The translations under genes and the position numbers were made by a program. The notes under the pieces were generated by a model, which worked only from the letters and a program-made list of their open reading frames with translations, was not told the DNA's origin and did not search any database. 64,000 bases of DNA from NCBI GenBank assembly GCA_026874595.1, contig CM049318.1, positions 3,285,741 through 3,349,740 of the forward strand, read 5' to 3'. The DNA is from Sipunculus nudus. Taxonomy: Eukaryota; Annelida; Sipuncula; Golfingiida; Sipunculidae. Each line of letters opens with the position of its first letter. Position 1 is the stretch's first letter. Below are positions 11,915 to 24,011 of this stretch, one piece after another.

Positions 11915-14560
11915 ATGTATACAGTGTGATAGGCAAGATTAATTGATTTCGTCCATGTTGTATTTTAAATCAATAGTTATGTTTAAATGTTAGCTAGTGA
12001 ACATATTGTAAATCATGATTATATTATATTTAGGAAAGACGTCCGTCAGCACTTTGTGTTATTTGCACAATCTAATTAAAACAATTATTTTCAAACAAAA
12101 CCAATTTCAATTTTTTTTAATTAAAAATTAACTTTAATATTTATTCAAAAATAAAAGCATGTAGTCAAAATGAAGAATTTTAGGACATTTTACTTGGTAT
12201 ACATGTGTAATGAAATCCCACTCCTAAATACACTGAAACATCCTAATCGTTGAAACCATCTAAAGTGTTGTTTGCAATATGTCTCTGTGTTCCTAAAAGT
12301 CACGTTAAAATACGTTTACACTATCCTGAACATATTGAGCACTACTCTATGAATTCTTATTGTGTCTGTGGATTTTCAACTCTGCTGACAGGCTTAATTG
12401 TTAATATGATATGATTAATAAAGATATGATATTCCTTCACCAGATCTATACAGAAATTTACTAATGAAATAAGATTGCACGACGCTTGAAATGAAAAGAT
12501 ATATTTAGATACACAGACGGGGATGAAAACATATCCTCCGAGCGCAGACATATACAAAAAGTGTACAGTCTTTTACCTCTACATAGTTATTTACATGTAC
12601 TTAATGAAGTGTGAGAAAATGAACCATTATTAATGTCGTGAAGGTGTGAATTTAATATTCTACCAATCGCTCTCACCTTTTCATTGAATGCATAAAACTT
12701 ATTATGTGTACCGAAAGCAGATATAACAAAAGAATATCATTTATTCTTTCTTTTTTTAATATTTTATCTAATTTTTTTTATTATTCATGGCTACCATCCT
12801 GAAAGCCGCAACAACAAAAATGTTTTTTTTTAGCAAATAAAACCCACAGATACATGTACATGTGACTCACGTGACAGTTTGACAGTCCTTCCATCATTCC
12901 TAGTGGTCAATGGAATTAATTTTTTAAAATTATTTTTTGTAATGGGCCGTAATGAGCTTTGATATTTTTACATTTTTGTGACTTTTTACATAAAATGTAT
13001 TATCCCTAGAACCAGCTTAAGCTCCAATGCTAAACGTTACAAGGCCAGTCTGTGTATGTATGTGTAATTGCGATTTTTACCTAACCGAACTTGTTTCCGA
13101 CCTCCACGCGTATTTACATGACCTCGTTTTTAGCTGATATTGTGATAGCCCACAAACGTATCCGCCCCTCCCTGTGTACATGCCCCTGATATGTACACAG
13201 GGTCAAGTTTAAATCTATACTGCAGTTCCGTTCGATGTGTATATATTGTGTATTAGAATATATATCACTGATTGTGCTCTGACGGCCATTTTGAAACTCG
13301 GAGAGGTTTGAAATTGTAAGAGTCTAGACCCCTTATAGGCCTGGACCATCCGTGTGACTTTGAGAAAGATCAAACATTTTCTCGCCGAGATATTGCCTGC
13401 AAAAGAAAATCACAGATTGTGCTCTGGCGGTAATATTGTCATTCGGACAGGTCTGTAATTCGATATGTCTGAATCCCTCAAAGACACCAATCATCCCTAT
13501 GATTTTGAGATAGATAAAATCTATTCTCGCACCCCAGGACCAGACGGACTGACAGACGGACAGGGCGATCACTACTTTTCAAGCTTTTCAAGCGGGACCC
13601 GGGACCCTTTTGTTCCAAAAGGCATTCGCTGAGAGGGCAGCACCTTTTTACTGAGATATTATAATTTTACCGTTGTGCGAGTCGTGATAAAGTCATACGG
13701 GGATATGCTTTGCCACGGTCATCCACTATATTGCATCGATATCGCGGTAAACGGTAAATTTAACATTACTCATAACATGTTGGTTAATTTACTATATAAT
13801 CCCTACACTTGTGTTTATGCTTTAAGAAATTAAGCAAACATAGGGGGGGGGGTGTACCAATATAATGAGTTACAACAGAAATGTTATCGCACATGGTAGA
13901 TTTGTTAGAAAATACACAAAATATCTAACGGTTGAACTTGTTCTTTATAGTAACAGTAGAACAGTAATCCATTAAGCGCTGTCCAAATGACGAAAATATT
14001 TGAATCCTCATCGAGCCGAACAGTGCGCTTCCCGGGAAAACTCGGAATGGCACTCTGACATCTCCATATGTAAGTCGACAAAATGAGGCTAACCTTTTTC
14101 TCGACATTGTCTAGTATTCGCGTGCATCTTAATGCCTGTTTGCCTTCTCGCGTATCCCGTCGCATTAACAAAACGTTGTATAGAGATGTTTAAACAAGCG
14201 TGTCTTTACTTAGCGGTATTGCCAGCTGTTTATCGTCCTTGGGTGGTAAATTTGGAAAAGCACTGAGACACACCGGGACACAACATGGTATGTGTAGGGA
14301 TAAAGCTCTTCTAGTCTGCCGCGTGTAATTATTCACAATGATCTCTCTGGGTATTCCGTTTTGCAAGTTCTATTTAACCAGATTTTAATGCGAGGAGCTT
14401 CCCGCAGGTCTGTTTATATTATTGTATCCGCCAAAACAGAGTTTTGCTTGTATTATGTTTTCAGCCGGACGCCGCCGCCGCCGTCGCCGCCGCGTAGGTG
14501 TTCGGAGAACTCCTCCGTAACCGCTGGGCGGAATTTTACGAAACCCGGGATTATGTTCGG
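10405..14560. other. Gene-free stretch
   Basis: No supported gene. It holds a long (TA)n tract (11833-11914), AT-rich sequence, a poly-G run near 10812 and a degenerate dispersed repeat near 13260-13620. That repeat ends in cagacggactgacagacgg and agggcgatcactac, similar to the end of the 17.1 kb array. Confidence 0.5.
11833..11914. repeat. (TA)n microsatellite
   Basis: An almost uninterrupted TA dinucleotide run of about 80 bases. Confidence 0.95.
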
Positions 14561-15465
14561 GTCACATGTGAACTGGTGCACCCCGATTTTTTTTACCTCT
14601 GACCTTTCCTCTGCGCTCTGCGTCCATCTGTGCGTCTGTTATGACACATTAACACACATATCTCAGGAACCGTTTGACCGATCCGGAAAATTTTTTGCAC
14701 AAATGTAGCCCTTGGATAGCTTTATAACATACATAAAAAATGGTGGCGCCACCTGCAACCATTTTTGCACAGTGTCCATCTGTTCATCTGCCTTAGGATG
14801 AAATCACTCATACCTCTGCCTTGGCTGGACTTACCTGTCTATAATTTTGCAGGTTTATACATCTTGGATAGCTTTCTGGATTTTGTGGCAGGTGGCGCGA
14901 CCTACATTTATGTATACGCTGCAGACATCCAGGCTTATATCTCGGGAACCGTTTGACCGATTTGGCCAAAATTTTGCGTTATGTATAGATCGCACATAGC
15001 TCTTTATCATACGCAAAACTGGTGGCACCACCTGCAACCATTTTTGCACAGCGTCCGTCTGTTTGTCTGCCGTGGGATAAAATCACTCATATCTCTTGAC
15101 TGGTTTGACTTATCTGCCTAAAATTTTGCAGGTTTATGCGTCTTGGCTAGCTTTTCTTGATTTTATGACAGGCGGCGCCACCTACATTCACATTTACGCT
15201 GCAGACACCCAATCTCATATCTCGGGAACCGTTTGACCGATTGGGCCAAAATTTTGCATGTGTATAGATCCCACATAGCTCTTTATCCTACACAAAACTG
15301 GTGGCGCCACCTGCCACCATTTTTGCACAGGGTCCGTCTGATTGTCTGCCGTGGGATAAAATCACTCATATCTCGGCAGTGGTTTGACTTTTTGCATTTG
15401 TATACAACTTTGATAGCTTTCTGGATTTTGTGGTAGGTGGCACAACCTACATACACTAAATCAAG
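14560..15465. repeat. ~280-bp tandem repeat
   Basis: The motif ggtggc(g/a)ccacctgc followed by accatttttgcacag occurs at about 14742, 15021 and 15301, a period of 279-280 bases, with about three copies. Each unit also has ctcgggaaccgtttgaccga. Related sequence (gagaactcctcc...gcggaatttt) precedes it and recurs in the 56.3 kb block. Open frames through it are short and not conserved between copies, so I see no gene. Confidence 0.8.
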
Positions 15466-15467
15466 GG

Positions 15468-17115
15468 GTTAGGATTTCTGCCTTGTTAACAGATGACAGC
15501 TTCTTTGAAGGTCTCAAAAAAAGAAAAATTCATAAAAATTGAAAAAAATACAGGTTGCGCCACCAGTCTGCAGGAACTGATGGAACACCCCATGATCAAT
15601 GTTCATGCAGAGAATCATGGTAATCAACGCAGTGTTTATTCAGCTACTTGAGCTTTTGTATTAATTTTTTTTATTTCTGGGGGGTACTTACGAGACCCAT
15701 AGTTGGGAAGATATGGGTTACAGAGACCTACTTTCAGGTTTCCACAGAGACTTTTCATGAACTTCCCTTGATGTCAGGTAAGAAGATTCCAGGTCCAATG
15801 GTTACGATTTGTGCCCTGTTAACAGATGACAGCCTCTCTGAAGCTCTCAAAAATAAAGAAAGAATTCGTAAAAATTGGAAAAAATACAGGCGGCACGAGT
15901 ATGCAGGAACTTATGTTACACTCCATGATCAATATTCATGCAAACAATTTAATAGTGATCAATGGATCAGTTATTCAGATACTGGAGCTTTTGTATCATA
16001 TTTTTGATTATTCTGAGGGGTAGTTTGGAGACCCATAGTTCATATGATATGGGTAACAGAAACCTAATTTCAGGTTTCCAAGGAGACTTTTCATTGACCT
16101 CCCTTGATGTCAAGTAACAAGATTCAAGATGCAGTGGTTACGATATGTGCCCTGTTAAGAGATGACAGTTTCTTCGAATGTCTCAAAAATAGAGAAAAAA
16201 AATCGTAAAAATTGGAAAAAATACAGGTTGCGCCACCAGTCTGCAGGAACTGATGGAACACCCCATGATCAATGTTCATGCAGAGAATCATGGTAATCAA
16301 CGCAGTGTTTATTCAGCTACTTGAGCTTTTGTATTAATTTTTTTTTATTATTCTGGGGGGTACTTACGAGACCCATAGTTGGGAAGATATGGGTAACAGA
16401 GACCTACTTTCAGGTTTCCACAGAGACTTTTCATGAATTTCCCTTGATGTCAAGTAAGAAGATTCAAGATCCAATGGTTACGAATTGTGCCCTGTTAACA
16501 GATAACAACTTCTCTGAAGCTCTCAAAAATAAAGAAAAAAAAATCGTAAACATTAAAAAATGGAACACTCCATGATCAATATTCATGCTGAGAATCATAG
16601 TGATCAATGGATTAGTTATTCAGAAACTGGAGCTTTTGTATCATATTTTTAATTATTCGGAGGGGTACTTACGAGCCCCATAGCTCATATGATATGGGTA
16701 ACAGAGAACTTATTTCAGGTTTACAAAGAGACTTTTCATTAACCTCCCTTGATGTCAAAATAGAAGATTCCAGGTTCAGTGGTTACGATTTGTGCCCTGT
16801 TAACAGATGACGGCTTCTTCGAAGGTCTCAAAAATAGAGAAACAAATTCGTAAAATTTGGAAAAAACACAGGTGGCGCCACCAGTTTGCAAGAACTGATG
16901 GAACACTCCATGATCAATGTTCATGCAGAGAATCATGGTGATAAATGCTGTAGTTATTCAGCTACTTGACCTTTTGTATCAATTTTTTTATTATTTTTGG
17001 AGGTACTTTCGAGACCCATAGCTCGGAGAATATGGGTAACAGAGACCTAATTTCAGGTTTCCAAGGTGATTTTTCATGGGCCAGCGGTTACGATTTGTGC
17101 CCTGTTAACGGACGG
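15468..17115. repeat. ~336-bp tandem repeat array
   Basis: About five copies of a unit marked by cctgttaacagatgacag are seen at about 15485, 15815, 16150, 16490 and 16797, with a final cctgttaacgg at 17100. Spacing is 336, 337, 336, 306 and 304. Each unit carries gcgccacca(g/c), ccatgatcaat(g/a)ttcatgc and a gagacccatag..gatatgggt motif. The array ends in a ggacggacagacgg-rich tail and gcgatcgctatagctcag, a terminus I associate with repeats in bivalve genomes. Short open frames recur but each copy has stops. Confidence 0.85.
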
Positions 17116-19797
17116 ACAGCCAGGCGGCCGGACGGACAGACGGCCGGATGGATGACGGACAAAGAGCGATCGCTATAGCTCAGATGACTTTCCGTCAGCT
17201 GAGCTAAACACCTTTTCGGCTAAATTTCATCACCATATATCCTGACAGATCGTATTAAGATTTGCTAAAAAAAATGATTCTAACAGCTAGGAAATTTCTG
17301 TTCTTATTACCAATACAACTCTCAGCAGGAAACGTGGGCGGAAAATCAAAAGCCGGGTTTATTTTTTCGCGGCCAATCAGTACAACCGGTGACCTGCTTG
17401 TACCTACCAGGCTTACAAAATGAAGACCCATTTAACGACTCGCATATTAGTGTAGATGCAAGAAACCATTTTGTGACTAAATGATCGTGTAAGCTGAAGT
17501 CAGGTCCAGAGAGGATGCAGTTTATGAGAGTATGTCACTCACTAATTTACGTTAATTGACGAGTGGATCGATGCACACCGGAATTGGTCCCTCGATTGTC
17601 AATTGTTTATACTAAGTGGACCCAGTTTAACGATATTAAAAGTGATGATTCATATAGTTCGATCCTCTGGGGGTGGGGGGGGGGGGATAAACAGTAATTT
17701 CATTATTTCTGCTAAGATTTAATAAAAATATTATTATAAAAATAAAACCCGACTTAAATGAAATGAAAGGAATGTGTATTTCCAACTTCAGCATTTCAAG
17801 GTGCCTTGCCCATCCAAATCATTTTGGCCATTTTCATTGTAAGTTATATCCTAATTTATCATCTGTTTATACACAATTTCATGTACAATGGTGTATCCAG
17901 GATGAGGGTGTTACAGCGATTACATACCTGGAAACTTAACATCGTTTGTGTGTGTGTTTTATTTCCATATTTATCATTTTTAGTTTATACTAATATTAAC
18001 GAATAATTAGGACCATTAAGTTATTATGGAAATGAAATGTTTATTTCGAATGCCGTGTCCGACTGATGTTGCTTCCGATCTTAGCAAGAACCCTCGCATT
18101 TAGGTGTGAAAACTCTTTGATCTGACTATCGGCGCTTGGGTTTGCTCCAGCGTTACCTCTGATGTATCGCACTGTTCTCACTTTGTACCGCAGTATCCCT
18201 TGACAAAGAATCTATCAACACATTCCACGTTGTGGGTCACTTGGTATTGAACTGGATATCACTGACGCATTTCCGCGGGGGGGGGGGGGGGGGGGGGGCA
18301 TGCGTGATCCGGTTTTGGAATATTTCCTATAAGGATGCTTGAGCGATTGTACAGAGGAGTTGTTATTTGCATTTCTTTAAGATAAGGTTCCACTTGAGTA
18401 ATAATGTTTGTAAATCATTTGGATTACCGCTTGACTACACAAAAACGTGGAACCTTATGCACGCACTCAAGACGATACATCTACATAATCATTTCAGTTG
18501 AATCAGTTTAACGCGTCATTCGTCTCTCACTTATGCTTGTTAATCCGGTGGACTATTGCAACCTCTGTCAGCCAAAGGACTTGCTCCACTGAGTGGGTGA
18601 CATTCGGGCATTCAATTAGGATTTATTCTGCACTCTGCACTGCATGGTTGCGTCGTTTGGAACGGCCGTCTGATATCAAGCGTATATTGCAACCTTTCTG
18701 CTGGTAAGCTCTAATTATACATGTCTACAGAGAACGTGAAATGATCTCCACAATTTGAACAGTTTAGAATTTATACTCTACAAATAATATACATACAACA
18801 TTTATCAGAGAACCTTAGAAAAGTATGCACAAATGGTCAAACCATTATGCTGACAATTGATTTTTTATATCTAAAAAGTTAAAAAACTAACATAACCATA
18901 TTGGTCTTTTATAGATATGCACAAACACTAAAAATTGACAAATGACCCGTAAAAGGTCTGTTAAAATTAAGAAAATAAAAATAAATTAAATAAAAATAAA
19001 TTTAAAAAAGGAAAAAATTATTCAATTGTTACTAATAACATGAAAAATATTAATATGACCAAGTGGTTGACAAAAGCACAGCGTTTCCGTGTGTGTAAAA
19101 TAACTTTAATATATGTTTCTTTGTTTACATTTATAACTGTATTTGGATCCTTGAGTGGTGGGTATGTCAGTGTGTCTCAGTGTAAAAGTATTTTTCTTTG
19201 TAACCGGACGTCCCACAGTTTTCGTTATTTGTTAGTCCTAAATTTCGGTTAGTTATTGTACAAAATGTATATAATACTAAATTGATTAATAGAGCACTTT
19301 TTTAGCATATATAACGTTTAACTTTTACCTGTGAGGATACGTGTCTGAGCTTTTGTATTACTATCCATTGAGTCAGATTTGTGATGTAAATGCGGACCGT
19401 TACAATGTTTACGGACGAAACTGTCACAACAAGCAAGTTGGTAGTGGCTGTGTATGAGAACTTTTTGTATGTTTGTCACCAGTTATTACCGACTCGCAGT
19501 TAACTGGCACCTATCGTTTGCTGGTGTGACCTGGTTGAGGGATATATTGCGCATGCTGAACGAGACTTCGTTTTTTTTCTTGAAATTTCTAGAAAAAAAG
19601 GCGTCAATTGCAACAACAAATACACTGGAGTTGCGAAGTGCCACCGTGGGTATGTGCAAGAGACTAGTTCGTCGATACACGAATTGCTCCGAACCTATTT
19701 TATGCTCCCGCCACAAAGTGGCCGGGGCATATAGTTTTACCCACGTCCGTCATTCCGTTCTTCCGTCATTACGAAATCAAACAGTTTTACGGACTTT

Positions 19798-20205
19798 TTT
19801 TCGCAATGCCTGCAGATATTTGCCTGATTTTTTTTGTGTCTGGGAAGATAATAACCAGTTGCAGATCGAGTACGCGTTTCTGCCTGATTGACCTACTTTG
19901 ACTGTATGACGGCTCCTGAACATAGAAAATTTCATGAGAAATAGAAATTTTCATGATAAACTCACATGTCCAAACTTGCTTGCAGATACTGAACATAGAA
20001 CATTTCATTAAAAATATAAATTTTTATGGTTAATGTACTTGTACATATTTTTTTCGCAACTCATACAGATATTCGCCTGATTGTTTCTGTGTGGGTAGAT
20101 AATGACCAGTTACCGCTCCAGTTTGCATTTCGTCCCGGTTGGCCTACTTATGACGTTATCACGGCTCCTGAATATTTCATGAAATTTCCTATCGCCTTCA
20201 TCACC
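19798..20205. repeat. Diverged tandem duplication
   Basis: About 150 bases starting at tttttttcgcaa near 19798 recur from about 20045. Both copies contain agatattTgcctgatt..., gataatgaccagtt-like and ggctcctgaa segments in the same order, about 247 bases apart. Both copies have a similar open frame (a WEDNNQL / WVDNDQL motif) but each is broken, so it may be remnant coding sequence of a repeat. Confidence 0.5.
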
Positions 20206-21172
20206 ATTTGGTCTCCATTAACTCTACATTGTTATATCATTTAGAGAGAATGGTACAATTTTTTATCCTTCAGTATTCCTTCATTTATACCCCACCACTT
20301 ATTTACCACAACAAATATTTCTAATTTGCTCTAGGCGGGGGTATTCGTCTTCCGGTTGTTTGTTTTTATGAGTGAAATATAAGAAAAGTGATAAATATGA
20401 TATACCACACGGTATTTAACAGAATTCAGCAAGTACGTCTTTACGATAAAAAAGCATAACATCGTGAAAGCCTTGTTTTCCTGCAACAGTATATAATTAT
20501 ATATATATCGTTAAGGTTCTCCTTCACACAGCAAATCTGACTGGCCGAACCATAACAAAAAAAACCTCAGACACATATTCTCAGATTAACACAATAAGGG
20601 TTTAAGTGCAAAAATGGTGCTCTATTAATATATACAATATTTACAATAACAAATAATCAAAGAGTTAATACATAATGAATACTAAACAAAGTCTCTTGAA
20701 ATGGCTGCAACTAAATAAATACTTAACTGAAGTCCAAATGTTAAACTGAAGATTCTCTAGTCCACAGTAACACAAGGAGGTATGCGAATAAATAAAAGTC
20801 CTTCACCTTCACAAATTAAAGTCCATGGTTTCTTGTGGGGGAGGACGACCAACAAATAAATAAGTTCCGTATCCCCGGGGTTGACAAGTTTACGTGAAAA
20901 GTTCTTAATCGAGTCGTCGCTGAAGAGCAGTACGAGTCCTCTTATAGGACTCGTGAAAAGCGGGAAAATGCGTCAAAGTGGTTTTATTTCAATGAGGCAG
21001 CGACTTTACTCAATAGTTATAATTTTTCTGCAGTCTGATAACAATTGCTTATCCAGCGGACGACATTCTAAACAGTAGGGGGCAACCAGAAGAACAGTAC
21101 GGTACTTCAGTAGTTCACAACACCAAGGCGTCCACGCAGAAGAGGAATATCCATGCGATACCAAAGGGGTTC

Positions 21173-21178
<6 letters not shown>

Positions 21179-21235
<57 letters not shown>

Positions 21236-21250
21236 CATATACATATATAT
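21179..21250. repeat. (TA)n microsatellite
   Basis: A TA run with a few ca/gt interruptions. It produces Ile/Tyr-only open frames that are not genes. Confidence 0.9.
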
Positions 21251-21497
21251 GTATGTATGGAATCAGGGATCTTGATATTTACTGTCACATTAACAATGAA
21301 CAAGCAAAATCTTATTATATCATATAAATCATATAAAATCCCTTTTCTTTTCCGGAATTTCTTCTAAAGTTTCAATAACTGTTCATAGTTATGCGATGTT
21401 TCAATTATTCCAAGGAATTCTAAGTGCAAAATTTAATAATGATGGCCTTTTTTAGTGAATTCAAGATGAACATTTGAATACAACACGTGCTTGCTTG

Positions 21498-21806
21498 CTA
21501 GTAGCCCTTTTTGATAATGAAGTTGATATTGACATAACACAGTTCAACACAGCGCGTCCTAACTTTGCTGCTAAATTGGTCTTTGCTCGCTGCTGGGTTA
21601 AAATGTGTGTAAAACAACCGTAACCCTTCCTGTTCCAGAGATTCGAGTAACTTGTAAACACTGGAGATATTCTCTGTATTAAAATAATTGAAATGGAGTT
21701 CAAAACAGAATTGTCTAATTTTTCGGAACTCTCCAGTTTTTATCATATCTGGGATTACTTTGTGCTCTGACCACTCAACATCCATCTTGAGAACATCCAG
21801 ATATCG
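21498..21806 (-). CDS. METTL24-like gene, terminal exon
   Basis: ttctttttcag|CGA opens in phase 0 and the frame ends at TAG (21498). The 102 residues start [17 protein letters not shown], with the Asp/Glu pair of the fold's fourth motif. They go on through a [15 protein letters not shown] strand and RLFYTHFNP to ELCYVN near the end. Confidence 0.85.
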   Translation of the reverse strand, partial: RYLDVLKMDVEWSEHKVIPDMIKTGEFRKIRQFCFELHFNYFNTENISSVYKLLESLEQEGLRLFYTHFNPAASKDQFSSKVRTRCVELCYVNINFIIKKGY

Positions 21807-23957
21807 CTGAAAAAGAAAACATAATACATTTAAAACGTTCCATATTTTGTTATTTATTTCAGTCCTATCTTATTTTAAATATGTGATACCTTCAGGAAAA
21901 TTTGTCTTATTCCTATACTTAAACGTTTAAATAATTCATCATTTCCGGTTATCTGTTTATGGCAATAAAATGAAATGTGTTCTACACCTTGACATTGATA
22001 TGTCACGGATGCATCTTTTTTACAAGTGGTGCGTTTTAGGACTGTTTTTGAACCATACTTGTTGTCTCCTTATAGCTTTGGTAGAAGCAAAGTTTTATTT
22101 TTTTTTAAACTAACAAGAGAAATGTTTTTGTTTTCGATGGATTGGTTATTGAATGACAATAAAATCCATGCGGTCGACCATACACAGGTGTTTGTGTCTT
22201 AACGTATCTATATGTAATTCGCACTATATATTTGCCATGGAATCAAGAACATAAGGACACTAATACAATTGATGGCGGTTGCAATGGTACCTCTTTATGA
22301 TTTAGCATCTTCTTGATGCTCTGCAGGGTTTTCATCTTCCATCCCCGACGCTCTATATCTCTTTCCCAAACTCCCAGGTTATGAAACCAGACAAGTTCTG
22401 CATGTTTGTGGTCCTCCTTATTCATACTGTAATGTACACAGGCGGCAGTAATGACGCTTAATATTGATGCAAGCGACGTTGTGATGTCACCAATTTCTTT
22501 CAGTACTCCACTCCTTTGTCTGAAGGAATGTGCTGTTAACATGGAGGCGGTTGTGTCATTAACGTCTATATTAATCGTCCGACCCGAGATCCATACTATT
22601 GATAACATGCGAGAGGTCATGATATAAGGGGGGGGGGGGCTTTTTACCGAGGGGCGCGTGCCGTACATTTATAGATTTACCCCTGGACAATAAAATGTTA
22701 GTAGTTAGGTCACGGAAGCAGTAATTATATGCGAAAGGACAATGTTCTCAAGTTGATACTACAATCAAAGAGAATGTACACGGCAAGAATTGCTCCAAAT
22801 GTTGTCGCAATTTAGGTTATTCCGAGCGTTGAGCTAAATGCGGTTACCCAGCAAAAGCGACCTCTTTTTGGTCCAATACTCATGTAAATCTTCATAAAAT
22901 CACTGTATATATATATAAATTTGTAAATATATATATATATATATATATGTACGTCTATTTATATATATTTATACATTGATTCCCGGATATGAGATCTCAC
23001 CTGGGGTCAAATGAGTGCACCTCACATTGGAAGTTCTCAGCCACAGCATCGTCAAAAGAGAAGTCATTATTGATTCTAAACAAGAGAGAAATAATAAAAT
23101 GAAACAACACACACACAGGTACAAACATTGTGTGTCTACATGTGTCTTAGTAATGGTATTTCGTATATAAGGGCCAATGACTAGTTCCTTTGCGATACTG
23201 CAGATAACTCATAGGTATGTAAGTGGCAAGGTACGGCCTGTGCAGTGGAAATATTTATATGATATTTGTTAAAAGAGGTTGGTCCTCTGACTCAAATATT
23301 TGGCTTTGGTTTGGCTGATGGGCTACAGATTGCCCTAATGAAAACTGACAATGTCCAACTTATAAATAACCTCAAATAACTTACTGACAGTGCTGGTAAG
23401 ATACGCCTATAAATCTTGGTCCGATCAATAATTCACATTTTATCACAAAACTCACCCGAACGAGTAAACTAAACAGCGCTCTTTCCTCGGAACAATGTGC
23501 TTATCGATACAAATATTCCATCCCCCGTCACCCCAATTTCCGAGCCGCTGATTGGCCCGGCACATATAGGTGGGCGTGGCCAGATACCTTGGTGTATCAG
23601 AAAATTCATCCATATGTAATACTGTCCTCTTTCTGTCTTTACAAATGATTGACTTTGTCTAAACCAAACAATAATATGATTTGAAACCCCATATAGTTAC
23701 ATTGAAATATATAGAGTTTTGTTTGAATCAGGCGAAAACAATCAAATGACATGTTTTATTAGGTCTACCTTTTAAGCAATACACCATTTCCAGAATTATA
23801 ATTTTATTACACCAGTCTTTAATCTTTTTCAGGCTTTATTTATTTGTAAGCATAAACAAAGTTAAAGTTCTCTTTCATCTATTTGGGTTGTATAAACACA
23901 CACACAAACACACACATATATATATATATACATACATATATATATGTATATATATAT

Positions 23958-24011
<54 letters not shown>

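Larger units (their letters stand above)
17180..21490. other. Gene-free stretch
   Basis: No supported gene. It contains a run of 22 G at 18277-18298, a short inverted repeat (taaggttccac ... gtggaacctta, about 18382-18456), a diverged duplication at 19.8-20.2 kb, and a (TA)n tract at about 21179-21250. Confidence 0.5.

Noticed and set aside
22427-22668. N-terminal part of the long minus-strand frame before 22426
   Set aside because: Family similarity and a cattacag acceptor begin at 22426. The upstream part is intron that happens to be open and includes a poly-G run.
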